A stretch of DNA of 64,000 nt, taken from the NCBI GenBank assembly GCA_903824575.1, contig CAIJXJ010000262.1, forward strand, positions 62,001-126,000. Reading direction: 5' to 3'. The translations under genes were made by a program, and so were the position numbers. This document shows, in pieces, positions 1-9,971 of this stretch; positions within the stretch are counted from its first letter, which is position 1, and each line of letters begins with the position of its first letter. Below the pieces are notes generated by a model. It saw nothing but the letters and a program-made list of their open reading frames with translations. It ran no database searches and was not told the origin of the DNA. The DNA comes from an uncultured Methylobacillus sp. (GTDB lineage: Bacteria; Pseudomonadota; Gammaproteobacteria; Burkholderiales; Methylophilaceae).

Positions 1-2
1 CG

Positions 3-1097
3 GCCGGCGGGCGAGAGAATGCGTTTACCGCCAACGACCATACGGTTTATTTTCAGCAACTGGAAAAATCCAGACTCGAGCTCGCATTGCGGCTTGAGGC
101 CGATCGTATGGCCAATCTTCTGCTCACAGACAAAGACTATGCTAAGGAAATCCGCGTGGTGATGGAAGAGCGTCGCTGGCGTACCGAGGACAAACCGCAG
201 GCGCTGGTGTATGAGCAATTTCAGGCCGCAGCCTATCAGGCCCACCCCTATGGCCGCCCCGTCATTGGTTGGATGAACGATCTGGAACAAATGACCGTGG
301 CGGATGCCCGTGACTGGTACCGGCGCTGGTATGAGCCCAATAACGCAACTCTGGTGGTGGTCGGTGACGTATCGCCCAAGGTGGTATTGCAGCTGGCTAC
401 CAAGTATTTTGGTCCGCTCAAATCGCATCCATTGCCGGTACGCAAGGCGCAAATTGAACCCTTGCAGCACGGCGAGCGTCGCGTGACGGTGCAGGCCCAG
501 GCCAAGTTGCCGTACGTCCTGTTGGGCTATCACGTACCGGTATTGTATGACCCCGAACGTGAGTGGGAGCCCTACGCGCTAGAGATCTTGAGCGGAGTGC
601 TGGACGGCAATGCTTCTGCGCGTCTGAACCAGAACCTGGTGCGGCGTGACCGCATCGCTATTGACGTCAGTACCGGTTATGAAATGGTGCAGCGTGGTGG
701 CACCACCATGTTCCAGCTGGATGGCACGCCAAGCGAGGGCGTGCCGGTAGCGGACCTCGAAAATGCGATCCTGGGTGAAATTGAACAGCTTAAGGAAAAT
801 GGGGTAACGGCAGACGAATTGCTGCGCGTCAAGGCGCAGGTCATCGCGGCCGATGTTTATCAGCGTGACTCCATGTTCTATCAGGCCATGAAGATCGGCA
901 ACCTGGAAACTGCCGGTCTGTCCTGGCGCTTGTTAAAAGATTATCCGGCAAGGTTGCAGGCGGTGACGGCCGAACAGGTGCAGGCGGTAGCGCGTAAGTA
1001 TCTGACGACAGACAACCTGACGGTGGCGACGCTCGATCCGCAACCGATCGATGAACATGCGCCCCGTCACAAGGAAATTCCCCATGGCCACAACTAA
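3..1097 (+). CDS. M16 family zinc peptidase, 5' end outside window
   Basis: The open frame runs in from the left edge, so the start codon and the HxxEH zinc motif of the N-terminal M16 domain lie outside the window. The visible part begins just after that motif with ENAFTANDHTVYF and LELALRLEADRM, which are typical of the pitrilysin/insulinase family (PqqL/YmxG-like). The central M16_C domain follows (PYGRPVIGW, WYEPNNATLVVVGDVSP). These proteins normally degrade peptides in the periplasm. The gene ends inside the next gene, which encodes a second M16 protein, so the two probably form the usual active/inactive heterodimer. The last residues are His-rich (RHKEIPHGHN). Family assignment is secure; the substrate is unknown. 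Confidence 0.93.
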   Translation, partial: AGGRENAFTANDHTVYFQQLEKSRLELALRLEADRMANLLLTDKDYAKEIRVVMEERRWRTEDKPQALVYEQFQAAAYQAHPYGRPVIGWMNDLEQMTVADARDWYRRWYEPNNATLVVVGDVSPKVVLQLATKYFGPLKSHPLPVRKAQIEPLQHGERRVTVQAQAKLPYVLLGYHVPVLYDPEREWEPYALEILSGVLDGNASARLNQNLVRRDRIAIDVSTGYEMVQRGGTTMFQLDGTPSEGVPVADLENAILGEIEQLKENGVTADELLRVKAQVIAADVYQRDSMFYQAMKIGNLETAGLSWRLLKDYPARLQAVTAEQVQAVARKYLTTDNLTVATLDPQPIDEHAPRHKEIPHGHN

Positions 1098-2400
1098 AAG
1101 ATGTGTTGCTTTTCTTTTCGGCATCGTCATGGCATCGACAGCATCGGCCGGGCTGCCGATCCAGCATTGGGTCACGACGACTGGCATCGAAGTCTATTTC
1201 GTCGAGAATCACGAATTACCCATTTTGGACCTGGCGGTTAATTTCCCTGCCGGCAGCAGTCGTGACAGCCGTGACAAGGCCGGCTTGGCCGGACTCACGC
1301 ATGCGCTGCTGTCACAGGGGGCAGGAGGACTGTCTGACGAAGAAATCTCGAGGCGCATGGCGGATCTGGGCGCGGTGCTAGGTGGTGAAATGGATCAGGA
1401 TAGGGCTGCCCTGACCTTGCGTACTCTGTCCAGCCCCAGAGAAAGCAGTGCTGCGCTGGAGCTGTTTGCCAAAATATTGCAGCAGCCGGAGTTTTCGCCC
1501 GAGGTGCTGGAGCGGGAACGTGCGCGCATGATTTCGGGATTGCAGGAGGCGGACACGCAACCTGCGAGTATCGCCAACAAGGCATTTTACGCCAGCCTGT
1601 ATGGAGATCACCCTTACGGCATCGCCAATGCCAGTACGCCGCAATCGGTATCTGCCATCGGCCGCGAAGACCTGTTGCAGTTTTATCAGACGCATTACCG
1701 TAGCGATGGCGCCGTGATTGCTTTGATGGGCGATGTGAGTCGTGATATGGCGGTCAGAATAGCCGCAACCTTGGCAGCCGGGTTGCCTGGCGGCACCAGG
1801 ATCAGCGCATCTCTGCCCGCTGTGACTTACCCTGCGGCGGCACAGACGGTACGCATTCCCCATCCGGCCTCGCAATCACATATTTTGCTGGGTTACCCCG
1901 GGGTCCGTCGTGGTGACAAGGACTACTTCCCGCTCTATGTTGGCAATTATATTCTTGGAGGCGGCGGTTTCGTTTCACGGTTGACCGAAGAGGTGCGTGA
2001 GAAGCGCGGCCTGGCGTACAGCGTCTATAGTTATTTCATGCCACTGTCGGCGCTTGGTCCGTTCCAGATTGGCCTGCAAACCAAGCGTGAACAGGCCGAT
2101 GAAACGCTTACTGTGGTACAGAACACTCTGGCCAAATTCATCAAGGAGGGCCCCACGGCCGGTGAGATGAAGGCGGCCCGGGACAACGTCATTGGTGGAT
2201 TTCCGCTCCGGATCGACAGTAATGCAAAGATTCTGAGCTATCTGTCGGTCATCGGTTTCTACCATCTGCCATTAACTTATCTGGACGATTTCAACCGGGA
2301 AATTGCCAAGGTGACGGCGACGCAGGTAAGGGACGCTTTTGCCCGTCGGATCGACCCCGACAAGATGGTCGTTGTGATCGTAGGCAGTGACAGCAAATAG
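1084..2400 (+). CDS. M16 family peptidase-like protein, likely non-catalytic partner, exported
   Basis: This is a 438-residue M16 protein. I chose the ATG at 1084 because AAGGA lies 8 nt upstream and the protein then opens with a signal peptide (MATTKRCVAFLFGIVMASTASA). An upstream in-frame ATG at 1051 lacks a ribosome site. The start overlaps the previous gene by 14 nt, indicating coupling. The position of the HxxEH zinc motif reads HALLSQ, so the metal ligands are missing. This is known for the regulatory subunit of paired bacterial M16 proteases. A Gly-rich loop (NYILGGGGFVSRL) and the RGLAYSVYS segment are conserved. Inferred role: substrate-binding partner of the upstream peptidase in the periplasm. 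Confidence 0.92.
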   Translation: MATTKRCVAFLFGIVMASTASAGLPIQHWVTTTGIEVYFVENHELPILDLAVNFPAGSSRDSRDKAGLAGLTHALLSQGAGGLSDEEISRRMADLGAVLGGEMDQDRAALTLRTLSSPRESSAALELFAKILQQPEFSPEVLERERARMISGLQEADTQPASIANKAFYASLYGDHPYGIANASTPQSVSAIGREDLLQFYQTHYRSDGAVIALMGDVSRDMAVRIAATLAAGLPGGTRISASLPAVTYPAAAQTVRIPHPASQSHILLGYPGVRRGDKDYFPLYVGNYILGGGGFVSRLTEEVREKRGLAYSVYSYFMPLSALGPFQIGLQTKREQADETLTVVQNTLAKFIKEGPTAGEMKAARDNVIGGFPLRIDSNAKILSYLSVIGFYHLPLTYLDDFNREIAKVTATQVRDAFARRIDPDKMVVVIVGSDSK

Positions 2401-2935
2401 GGTCAGAATAGGCGCGGGGCAATGGCGCAGTCGTTTGCTCAATTTTCCTGATGCTCTGGGCTTAAGGCCAACGCCGGATCGCGTGCGGCAAACCCTGTTC
2501 AACTGGCTGGGGCAGGAACTCTACGGCAAGACTTGCCTCGATTTGTTTGCTGGCAGCGGAGCGCTAGGTTTCGAGGCACTGTCCCGTAGCGCTGATAGCG
2601 TCGTGATGGTGGAGCAGAATCCGGTTGCACATCGCGCGTTGCTGGAAAATGCCGTGCGTCTTAATGCCACACGGGGTCAGATCATGTGCATCGATGCTTT
2701 GCGTTTCTTAAGTCTGAACGTGCAGCGTTTCGACGTGATTTTTCTTGATCCTCCCTTTGGTCAAGGCTGGCTGGAAAAGTTGTTGCCACTGCTTGAACCC
2801 CATCTGGCCGTGGAGGGTGTGGTTTACGCTGAGGCGGAGCATGCGTTAGCTTATTTGCCTGGTTGGCAGGTATTTCGACATGGCAAAGCCGGTAGCGTGC
2901 ACTATCACCTGCTAAAATGCAGCCATGAAGTCTAA
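2387..2935 (+). CDS. rsmD: 16S rRNA (guanine(966)-N2)-methyltransferase
   Basis: This 182-residue Rossmann-fold SAM-dependent methyltransferase modifies G966 of 16S rRNA in the small subunit. It shows [12 protein letters not shown] and [16 protein letters not shown] near the N-terminus, the SAM-binding [16 protein letters not shown] at about residues 46-61, and the catalytic LDPPFG motif of N6/N2 amino-methyltransferases. The start is a GTG at 2387, overlapping the previous gene by 14 nt. The end overlaps coaD by 11 nt. The rsmD-coaD pairing is a standard bacterial arrangement and supports both calls. Confidence 0.95.
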   Translation: MTANRVRIGAGQWRSRLLNFPDALGLRPTPDRVRQTLFNWLGQELYGKTCLDLFAGSGALGFEALSRSADSVVMVEQNPVAHRALLENAVRLNATRGQIMCIDALRFLSLNVQRFDVIFLDPPFGQGWLEKLLPLLEPHLAVEGVVYAEAEHALAYLPGWQVFRHGKAGSVHYHLLKCSHEV

Positions 2936-3401
2936 AGCGATTTATCCTGGAACTTTTGACCCTCTGACACTTGGGCACGAGGACATTGTGCGCCGTGCGG
3001 CAACCGTGTTTGCCGAGGTGGTGGTAGCGGTCGCCGAGAATACCTCCAAGCGCTCCCGTTTCAGTCTGCCCGAGCGTGTGACCATGGCGTCAGAAGTGCT
3101 GGCTGAATACCCCAATGTACAGGTGATCGGATTCTCTGGCTTGCTGATGCAGTTTGCGCGTGAGCAGGGTGCTGGCGTCGTGGTGCGTGGCTTGCGTGCC
3201 GTTTCCGATTTCGAATATGAATTCCAGTTGGCAGGCATGAACCGCAAATTGTTTCCAGAGGTGGAAACCATGTTCCTGACGCCCTCCGAGCAGTACATGT
3301 TTATCTCCGCCAGCCTGGTGCGCGAAATCGCGTCTCTGGGCGGCGATGTCAGCTCGTTCGTGGCCCCCTTGGTGGAAGCCCGATTGAGGCGCAAGCCCTA
3401 G
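2925..3401 (+). CDS. coaD: Phosphopantetheine adenylyltransferase
   Basis: This 158-residue enzyme makes dephospho-CoA from ATP and 4'-phosphopantetheine, the penultimate step of coenzyme A synthesis in the cytosol. The nucleotidyltransferase signature [13 protein letters not shown] (T/HxGH) lies at residues 9-21. The [14 protein letters not shown] and [18 protein letters not shown] motifs of the hexameric bacterial enzyme follow. Length is normal for the family. It starts inside the end of rsmD. Confidence 0.97.
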   Translation: MKSKAIYPGTFDPLTLGHEDIVRRAATVFAEVVVAVAENTSKRSRFSLPERVTMASEVLAEYPNVQVIGFSGLLMQFAREQGAGVVVRGLRAVSDFEYEFQLAGMNRKLFPEVETMFLTPSEQYMFISASLVREIASLGGDVSSFVAPLVEARLRRKP

Positions 3402-3408
3402 CCCCTAG

Positions 3409-3678
<270 letters not shown>

Positions 3679-3815
3679 TTGTCCTTTTGGCACCAGATGC
3701 AAGGGGAGCCTGGAACCGGATTTTAACTTTGTTCATGCGCGCTGAAATTTAATGATGACCTGCAGTTCCGGAAGAGCTTCGCTAAATGAACAGCCTTCGA
3801 GCGTGATGCTGAATG

Positions 3816-4241
3816 TCAGGCTGACGGTGTTTCGACAATCTCGAAGTCGTGGCTGACTGTCGCAGCCTTCCCCAACATGAGGGAGGCTGAGCAATATTTT
3901 TCCGCTGACAGCTTGATCGCGCGCTCGACCTGAGCGTGTGCGAGGCCTTGACCCGTGACGATGAAATGAACGTGGATCTTGGTGAAGACTTTGGGCACAG
4001 TCTCTGCGCGTTCGGCTGTGACCTCGGCTACGCAATCGGTGATCGGCTGGCGTGATTTCTTCAAAATGGTGACGACATCGAAAGCGGTACAGCCGCCGAG
4101 GCCGATCAGCAGTAATTCCATCGGACGCATCCCCAGGTTGCGCCCGCCGGAATCAGCGGCTCCGTCCATCACCAGCGCGTGACCGGTTTCGGATTCCCCT
4201 ACAAAGCAAACATTCTCCACCCATTTCACGCGTGCCTGCAT
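3816..4241 (-). CDS. OsmC family protein
   Basis: This 141-residue OsmC/YhfA-like protein has the two conserved cysteines of the OsmC/Ohr fold, one in GLGGCTAFDVV and one in AEKYCSASLMLGK. These proteins reduce organic or fatty-acid hydroperoxides, but the YhfA branch has no settled substrate. I start it at the ATG at 4241 (MQARVKWVENVCF), preceded by GGGGAAG. The frame is open to 4319, but that extension would invade the region divergent from ubiD and does not resemble the family. It is transcribed away from ubiD from a gap of about 86 bases. Confidence 0.9.
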   Translation of the reverse strand: MQARVKWVENVCFVGESETGHALVMDGAADSGGRNLGMRPMELLLIGLGGCTAFDVVTILKKSRQPITDCVAEVTAERAETVPKVFTKIHVHFIVTGQGLAHAQVERAIKLSAEKYCSASLMLGKAATVSHDFEIVETPSA

Positions 4242-4327
4242 GGTGCTTCCCCGACAAATGGCAAAGTGCAATTCTAGCCCAAAACCGTCGTGTACCTGTG
4301 TAAACTGTGCCGTGAACATTTACGGGA

Positions 4328-5800
4328 ATGAGTGACATGCAATACCACGATTTGCGTGATTTTATGGCCCAGTTGGAAGCCCTTGGCGAACTGAAGCGGG
4401 TGGCGGTCGCTGTCAGTCCTCGCCTGGAGATGACTGAGATCTGCGACCGCGTGTTGAAGGCTGGTGGTCCCGCCATTCTATTTGAACAAGCCGCAGGGTA
4501 CTCGATGCCGGTGCTTGGCAACCTGTTCGGCACGCCGCGCCGGGTGGCGCTGGGCATGGGCGAGGAGAACGTCGCTGCCTTGCGTGATGTGGGGCATCTG
4601 CTGGCTTTCCTCAAGGAGCCGGAACCGCCTACCGGTTTGCGTGATGCCTGGGAAAAGTGGCCGAAATTTAAAAAGGTCCTGGACATGGCGCCCAAAATTC
4701 TCAGCCATGCCCCGTGTCAGGATATCGTGCTGACGGGGGATGAAATTGATCTGACCAAGTTGCCGATCCAGACCTGCTGGCCGGGTGACGTGGCGCCTCT
4801 CATCACCTGGGGCCTGACCGTGACGCGGGGGCCATTAAAATCCCGCCAGAATCTCGGCATCTACCGCCAGCAGGTAATCGCCAGGAATAAGGTCATCATG
4901 CGCTGGTTGCCGCACCGAGGCGGGGCACTGGATTTTCGCGACTGGTGTACGGCCCATCCGGGTGAGCCATTTCCGGTTTCGGTAGTGCTGGGGGCGGATC
5001 CCGCGACCATTCTGGGGGCGGTGACGCCAGTGCCGGACAGCCTGTCCGAATACCAGTTCGCGGGCCTGTTGCGCGGAGCCAAGACCGAGTTGGTGAAATG
5101 CGTGAGCAATGATCTTCAGGTGCCGGCGCGGGCCGAAATTGTGCTGGAAGGCCATATCATGCCTGGCGAGACGGCAGAGGAGGGCCCGTTTGGGGACCAT
5201 ACCGGCTATTACAACGAGGTGGGACATTTCCCGGTGTTCACCATCACGCATATCACCATGCGACGCGATCCGATTTATCACAGCACCTATACCGGCAAGC
5301 CGCCGGACGAGCCTGCCATCTTGGGCGTGGCGCTGAATGAGGTATTCGTGCCGCTGCTGCAGAAGCAGTTCCCGGAAATTAGTGACTTCTACCTGCCGCC
5401 GGAGGGTTGCAGTTACCGTCTGGCGGTGGTGAGCATGAAGAAACAATACCCCGGCCATTCACGGCGGGTAATGATGGGGGTGTGGAGTTTTCTTCGTCAG
5501 TTCATGTACACAAAATTCATCATCGTCACCGATGACGATGTCAATATCCGTGACTGGCATGAGGTGATCTGGGCATTGACGACGCGGGTAGATGCCGCAC
5601 GCGACACGGTGATCGTGGAGAACACGCCGATAGACTATCTTGACTTTGCGAGTCCCGTTTCAGGTCTCGGCAGCAAGATGGGGATAGATGCCACGCACAA
5701 ATGGAGGGGCGAAACCACGCGCGAATGGGGTCGCCCCATCGTCATGGATGATGAGGTCAAGGCGCGCATGGATGTGTTGTGGCCAGAACTCGGGCTTTAG
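4328..5800 (+). CDS. ubiD: 4-hydroxy-3-polyprenylbenzoate decarboxylase
   Basis: This 490-residue prenylated-FMN-dependent decarboxylase acts in ubiquinone synthesis. The N-terminus ([22 protein letters not shown]) matches UbiD closely. The prFMN/active-site region includes [10 protein letters not shown] and the [12 protein letters not shown] block. Length matches the proteobacterial enzyme (about 490-497). Two starts, 4328 and 4337, are possible and differ by three residues. UbiX, which supplies prFMN, is not in this window. Confidence 0.96.
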   Translation: MSDMQYHDLRDFMAQLEALGELKRVAVAVSPRLEMTEICDRVLKAGGPAILFEQAAGYSMPVLGNLFGTPRRVALGMGEENVAALRDVGHLLAFLKEPEPPTGLRDAWEKWPKFKKVLDMAPKILSHAPCQDIVLTGDEIDLTKLPIQTCWPGDVAPLITWGLTVTRGPLKSRQNLGIYRQQVIARNKVIMRWLPHRGGALDFRDWCTAHPGEPFPVSVVLGADPATILGAVTPVPDSLSEYQFAGLLRGAKTELVKCVSNDLQVPARAEIVLEGHIMPGETAEEGPFGDHTGYYNEVGHFPVFTITHITMRRDPIYHSTYTGKPPDEPAILGVALNEVFVPLLQKQFPEISDFYLPPEGCSYRLAVVSMKKQYPGHSRRVMMGVWSFLRQFMYTKFIIVTDDDVNIRDWHEVIWALTTRVDAARDTVIVENTPIDYLDFASPVSGLGSKMGIDATHKWRGETTREWGRPIVMDDEVKARMDVLWPELGL

Positions 5801-5815
5801 CCCGGGTTCCTGACC

Positions 5816-5956
5816 TCAGGAGCCGTTGGCTGCGCGTTCTTCGTCGCCTTTTTTCTTCCAGTACAGCGCCCAGCCGACGATCGTTACGATGCCGCCGAGG
5901 ATGGCGAGGATGATCAGGTAACCGGCAAAGGAATTTTGAAACAGGGCTTTCAGCAT
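5816..5956 (-). CDS. Small single-pass membrane protein, 46 residues
   Basis: This short gene encodes MLKALFQNSFAGY followed by one hydrophobic helix (about residues 13-33) and a charged tail (WKKKGDEERAANGS). GGAG lies 7 nt before the ATG, which supports translation. The layout resembles the small DUF3149-type membrane proteins common in betaproteobacteria, but I cannot assign the family firmly. It ends 15 bases from the convergent ubiD stop. Confidence 0.62.
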   Translation of the reverse strand: MLKALFQNSFAGYLIILAILGGIVTIVGWALYWKKKGDEERAANGS

Positions 5957-6013
5957 TTTATGTCTCCGTTTGAATTCAGGATGATTCTATCTCAAGTTTT
6001 TCTGTGGGTAAAT

Positions 6014-6478
6014 TTAATGCACGCCCAGCAGTTCGACATCAAACAATAGCGTGGCATTCGGTGGAATGGCTCCGCCCGCTCCCTGCGGGCCATAACCGAA
6101 GTGCGAGGGAATGATCAGGGTGCGCTTGCCACCCACCTTCATGCCGACCACGCCTTCATCCCAGCCGCGAATGACTTGGCCGCCACCGAGAAAGAAGTCA
6201 AAGGGCTGACCGCGATCCTTGGAACTGTCGAACTTTTTGCCGTGTCCTTCCGGTTGGCTCGGGTCATACAGCCAGCCGGTGTAGTGAACCGACACATTAT
6301 TCAGCGGCAGGGCTTCAACGCCGCTCCCCTGAACGGAATCGATCTTGATCAGTTCATTGACGGTCTTGGGTAAGGTCATGGCAGGTCTTTCAGGTGATTT
6401 GTTGGTGTCGGCTGCCATCGCAGCCACGGTGGATAATGCAAGCATCAGGGCGCCGGCAATGAGAGTTTTCTGTTTCAT
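6014..6478 (-). CDS. Exported FKBP-type peptidyl-prolyl cis-trans isomerase
   Basis: The 154-residue precursor has a signal peptide ([22 protein letters not shown]) and one FKBP domain. Visible FKBP landmarks are [46 protein letters not shown] and [13 protein letters not shown]. The aromatic pocket residues are present. It should catalyse proline isomerisation in the periplasm. I chose the start at 6478 because it gives the signal peptide and has GGAGA upstream. A longer frame to 6544 would overlap dacB. It lies 44 bases downstream of dacB and may share its transcript. Confidence 0.93.
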   Translation of the reverse strand: MKQKTLIAGALMLALSTVAAMAADTNKSPERPAMTLPKTVNELIKIDSVQGSGVEALPLNNVSVHYTGWLYDPSQPEGHGKKFDSSKDRGQPFDFFLGGGQVIRGWDEGVVGMKVGGKRTLIIPSHFGYGPQGAGGAIPPNATLLFDVELLGVH

Positions 6479-6522
6479 GCTTGAAGTGTCTCCATGAGAT
6501 TTGCAAACCCGGCAATCATACC

Positions 6523-7935
6523 TCAGTCGTGCTGGGCTAGCCATTCCAGCAAGGCATCCTGTGCTGCCCTGGAATTAGCCGCGCGTGGGTGATTGACCAT
6601 GAATACCACGACCATCCGCCGATTCCTGGCATCCAGCAGGTAACCCGCCATGCTGCGCACCTCGTCCATGGAGCCGGTCTTGAAATGGCCGCGACCGGCG
6701 ACCTTGCTCGATTTCAGGCGTTGAGCCATGGTGCCGTCGGTGGCGATGATTGGCAAGGACGACATCAGTTCCGGCATCGATGGACTGCGCCATGCCGTCA
6801 GCAGCAGGGCTGCCAGATGACGGGAACTGATGCGGGCGTCACGCGACAGGCCGGCACCGTTATCGATGACCAGTTCCGGGAAATCCAGTTGTTTGTCCGC
6901 CAGCCAGTGGCGGATGGCGTGGCCGCCGTTGTCGATATTGCCGGGCTGGCCGGATTTTTCTGCGGCGATGGTGAGCAGCAGTTGCCGCGCCATGACATTG
7001 TTGCTGTACTTGTTGATGAGGCGGATGACGTCAGCTAGTGGCGGGGAGTTTGCGCTGACCAGCAGATGCGCATTATCCGGCGCGCGAGCGAGTTCCAGAC
7101 GACCATTGAAGGTGCCGCCTTGTTCGCGCCACAATTGTTTGAATAGCTCAAACACATATATCGTATCGTCGAACAGGGAGAGGTCCAGCGCTTTTTCGCC
7201 ACACGCAAGCGCATAGTCGCCGCCGAAGGAGACGCTGACCTTGTCGCCATCATTCGTAACCGAGTAGTCGAGTCTGTCTTTCCAGTTATTGCAGGGTGCC
7301 TGGCTCAGCTTCAGCCGATTGTTGAGGGTCAATTGTGGCAATGCCGGATCGGCGTCGATAGCCACTTTGCCGTTGGCAATGTTTCCATGAAAGACAAATC
7401 GCGTTGCCTTGAAATTGACTAGCAGCGCATCAGGCCCGGCGTTATAGGCACGGTATGGCTCGCCATCGAATGCAGCCGGGTCATGGGATTGGGCTTCGAA
7501 ATAGCTGCGATCGAGCAGCAGATTGCCCTCAATGTCGCGGATGCCGGACTTGCGCAAGGCCCGCACCAAATCCCAGAAATTCTCCAGCGTCATGGCCGGG
7601 TCGCCTTGGCCCTTGAGGATCAGGTCTCCATGCAGCGTGTCGCCCACTGTTGCGCCGGTGGTAAGCATGTCGGTGTGCCAGGTGTAGGCGGGGCCCAGTA
7701 GTTCCAGCCCGGCATAAGTGGTCAGCAGTTTCATGAGTGATGCCGGGTTCCGCGCCTCGTCCGCCCGATGCGCGATCAAGGGGGTGTCGCGATCGAACCG
7801 TTGCACGAAGATGGAGACTGCGTCCTGCGGGATGCCGGCCTCTTGCAGTGCCTGCTGCACCGGTGCCGGCAGTTCGGCCGTCGCTGACAGGCTGGTTATC
7901 AGCAGCATCAGGGCAAGCAGGCAGGCGCGACTCAT
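6523..7935 (-). CDS. dacB: D-alanyl-D-alanine carboxypeptidase/endopeptidase (PBP4)
   Basis: This 470-residue class C penicillin-binding protein trims peptidoglycan cross-links in the periplasm. A signal peptide ([20 protein letters not shown]) is followed by the SxxK nucleophile motif in [11 protein letters not shown] (about residue 66), the SxN motif in [10 protein letters not shown], and the KTG motif in [13 protein letters not shown]. The large insert domain between SxxK and SxN, typical of PBP4, is present. Its start overlaps the bioA stop by 4 nt (ATGA), so it is translationally coupled to bioA. Confidence 0.96.
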   Translation of the reverse strand: MSRACLLALMLLITSLSATAELPAPVQQALQEAGIPQDAVSIFVQRFDRDTPLIAHRADEARNPASLMKLLTTYAGLELLGPAYTWHTDMLTTGATVGDTLHGDLILKGQGDPAMTLENFWDLVRALRKSGIRDIEGNLLLDRSYFEAQSHDPAAFDGEPYRAYNAGPDALLVNFKATRFVFHGNIANGKVAIDADPALPQLTLNNRLKLSQAPCNNWKDRLDYSVTNDGDKVSVSFGGDYALACGEKALDLSLFDDTIYVFELFKQLWREQGGTFNGRLELARAPDNAHLLVSANSPPLADVIRLINKYSNNVMARQLLLTIAAEKSGQPGNIDNGGHAIRHWLADKQLDFPELVIDNGAGLSRDARISSRHLAALLLTAWRSPSMPELMSSLPIIATDGTMAQRLKSSKVAGRGHFKTGSMDEVRSMAGYLLDARNRRMVVVFMVNHPRAANSRAAQDALLEWLAQHD

Positions 7936-9245
7936 ACGACGGCCAGTGCATCCAGGATAGACATGACACCATCAGCCAATAGTTGCATTTCATCCGGGCT
8001 GAGGATGTAGGGCGGCATGAAATAGACGGTGTTGCCGATTGGCCGCAATAGCAGGCCGCGTTGTAATGCCGCCTGGTAAAAGTTCCGGGCGAATGCAGGG
8101 TTGTCGCTTTTTACTTCAAACGCCCAGATCATGCCTTGATGCCTGAAATTCTTTACCAGAGGGTGTCCGGCGAGCGGCTCTAGAATAAGATTGAAGCGCA
8201 TCGCCAAGGACTGGTTGGCATGGATGACATCGTCATTGGCAAAGATGTCCAAGGTCGCCAGCGCTGCACGGCAGGCCAGCGCATTGCCGGTATAGCTGTG
8301 GGAATGCAGGAAGCCACGATGCACATCGTTGTCGTAGAACGCCGCATAAATGGCATCAGTGGTGAGTACGGCGGAGAGTGGCAGGTAGCCGCCGGTGATG
8401 CCCTTGGACAGGCAGATGAAATCCGGGCGGATGCCGGCCTGCTCAACGGCAAACAGGGTGCCGGTGCGGCCGAAGCCGACGGCGATCTCATCCGCGATCA
8501 GATGCACCTGATAGCGCTCGCAAATGGCGCGGGCCTGGGTGAGGTAACTGGCATGGTACATGCCCATGCCGGCGGCGCATTGCACCAGTGGTTCGATGAT
8601 CAAAGCGGCTGTCTCGGCGTGATGCTGTGCCAGCCAGTTATCCAGTGCCTGCGCACAATGCGTGGCATGACTTTGCGCCGATTGTCCGGGTGCAGCCAGT
8701 CGCCAGTCCGGGCTCGGCACCTGATGGCTGTGCATGAGGAGTGGCGCGTAGGTGTCACGGAACAGGGCGACATCGGTGACTGACAATGCGCCGAGGGTCT
8801 CGCCGTGGTAGCTGTTAGCCAGGCTGATGAAACGGGTCTTCGCCGGTTGCCCGGTGTTGCGCCAGAAATGAAAACTCATCTTCAGCGCGATCTCAGTGGC
8901 AGAGGCACCATCCGAGGCATAGAAGGCGTGACCGAGGCCGGTCAAGGCGGCCAGACGCTCGGATAACTCGATCACCGGTTGATGGGTGAAGCCTGCCAGC
9001 ATCACATGTTCCAGGGTGTCGAGTTGCGCATGCAGCGCGGTATTGATACGCGGGTTGCCATGGCCGAACAAGTTCACCCACCAGGAACTGACCGCATCGA
9101 GGTAGCGCTTGCCATCGAAATCAATCAGCCAGGCACCACTGCCGCGCGCAATTGGAACCAGCGGCAAGGTCTCCATGCTCTTCATCTGCGTGCACGGATG
9201 CCACACTGCGGCGCGACTGCGATTGAGGAGTTGTTCGTTGTTCAT
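7932..9245 (-). CDS. bioA: Adenosylmethionine-8-amino-7-oxononanoate aminotransferase
   Basis: This 437-residue PLP enzyme uses SAM as amino donor to make 7,8-diaminopelargonic acid in biotin synthesis. It shows RAAVWHPCTQM, DAVSSWWVNLFGHGNP (substrate site), the SDGASATEIALKM cofactor region, LIADEIAVGFGRTG, and the PLP lysine in LSKGITGGYLPLSAV. I start at the ATG at 9245 (MNNEQLLNRSRAAVWH). The frame continues to 9317, but that part overlaps a dispersed repeat and has no family similarity. No other bio gene is adjacent, so bioA is detached from the pathway cluster here. Confidence 0.96.
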   Translation of the reverse strand: MNNEQLLNRSRAAVWHPCTQMKSMETLPLVPIARGSGAWLIDFDGKRYLDAVSSWWVNLFGHGNPRINTALHAQLDTLEHVMLAGFTHQPVIELSERLAALTGLGHAFYASDGASATEIALKMSFHFWRNTGQPAKTRFISLANSYHGETLGALSVTDVALFRDTYAPLLMHSHQVPSPDWRLAAPGQSAQSHATHCAQALDNWLAQHHAETAALIIEPLVQCAAGMGMYHASYLTQARAICERYQVHLIADEIAVGFGRTGTLFAVEQAGIRPDFICLSKGITGGYLPLSAVLTTDAIYAAFYDNDVHRGFLHSHSYTGNALACRAALATLDIFANDDVIHANQSLAMRFNLILEPLAGHPLVKNFRHQGMIWAFEVKSDNPAFARNFYQAALQRGLLLRPIGNTVYFMPPYILSPDEMQLLADGVMSILDALAVV

Positions 9246-9286
9246 GTGGTCATTGTAAGCGACAGTGAGTCGTGCATAATAAGCTT

Positions 9287-9385
9287 GTCCTGAGCTCAAA
9301 CGAAGGACGTAGCGCATTACGCCGCATGACGGGTCTAAGATTTATCTGGGATTTATCTGGCGCAATACCCGCTGGTGATTGCGCC
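9287..9385. repeat. Two adjacent inverted-repeat elements of dispersed-repeat type
   Basis: The bioA-yaeQ gap holds two palindromic units. The first pairs GTCCT at 9287-9291 with AGGAC at 9304-9308 and resembles a degenerate form of the dispersed GTCCTGAGC...GAAGGAC palindrome common in bacterial intergenic DNA. The second pairs GGCGCAAT (9359-9366) with ATTGCGCC (9378-9385) around an 11-nt loop, ending exactly at the yaeQ stop. The second could also act as the yaeQ transcript end. No transposase is present. Confidence 0.6.
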
Positions 9386-9943
9386 CTACGAAAAACCTGT
9401 GCTGGCCGTCTTCAATACTACTCGATCCACCGTGACACTTGCCTCGCCATCGCTCAACCATACCTGGCCATCCTGGATGGTGCATTGCAGGTTCATGCTT
9501 CGCTGCGCGAGGGCTGCCAAGGCCTGGGTGGTCTCCGTCGGTAGATTGATGATGGTGAGATTCTTCTGTCGCTTGAATTGTGTCTCATGTTGCGTGAACC
9601 ACATGTCGGCGACGCGTCCACCGTAGCAATAGACCGCCACCTGATTGGCGCGGCCGCAGGCTTTACGGATCAGTTTCTCATCCGGAATGCCGACATCGAT
9701 CCACAATTCGATGGCCCCGGTCAGGTCTTTTTGCCACAGGTCCGCCTCGTCATCGTCCGTCATGCCCTGACCAAATTCCATAGTTTCATGGGCGTGCAGG
9801 GCAAACGCCAGCAGACGCACCATCATACGTTCGTCTGTTTCTGATGGATGCCGTGCCAAGGTCAGCGCGTGGTCCTGATAATAATGGCGCTCCATGTCTG
9901 CGATCTGCAGATTAGCCTTGAAGATGGTTGCCTTGAGTGCCAT
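9386..9943 (-). CDS. yaeQ: YaeQ family protein
   Basis: This 185-residue protein matches YaeQ along its length: MALKATIFKANLQIADMERH, YYQDHALTLARHPSETDERM, the E/D-rich WQKDLTGAIELWIDVGIPDE, and KACGRANQVAVYCYGG. The family adopts a PD-(D/E)xK nuclease-like fold, and visible acidic and lysine residues are compatible with this. A biochemical activity is not established. It is preceded by the PAP2/DUF4337 pair on the same strand with a 28-base gap, so it could be the last gene of that unit. Confidence 0.93.
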   Translation of the reverse strand: MALKATIFKANLQIADMERHYYQDHALTLARHPSETDERMMVRLLAFALHAHETMEFGQGMTDDDEADLWQKDLTGAIELWIDVGIPDEKLIRKACGRANQVAVYCYGGRVADMWFTQHETQFKRQKNLTIINLPTETTQALAALAQRSMNLQCTIQDGQVWLSDGEASVTVDRVVLKTASTGFS

Positions 9944-9971
9944 GAATTCCTTTAAATCTTACAAAAATAGC

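Noticed and set aside
1378-1875. 165-codon minus-strand frame
   Set aside because: Antisense within the second M16 gene and without recognisable motifs.
8220-8783. 187-codon open frame on the plus strand
   Set aside because: It lies wholly antisense to bioA, has no ribosome site or family similarity, and is explained by GC-rich codon structure.
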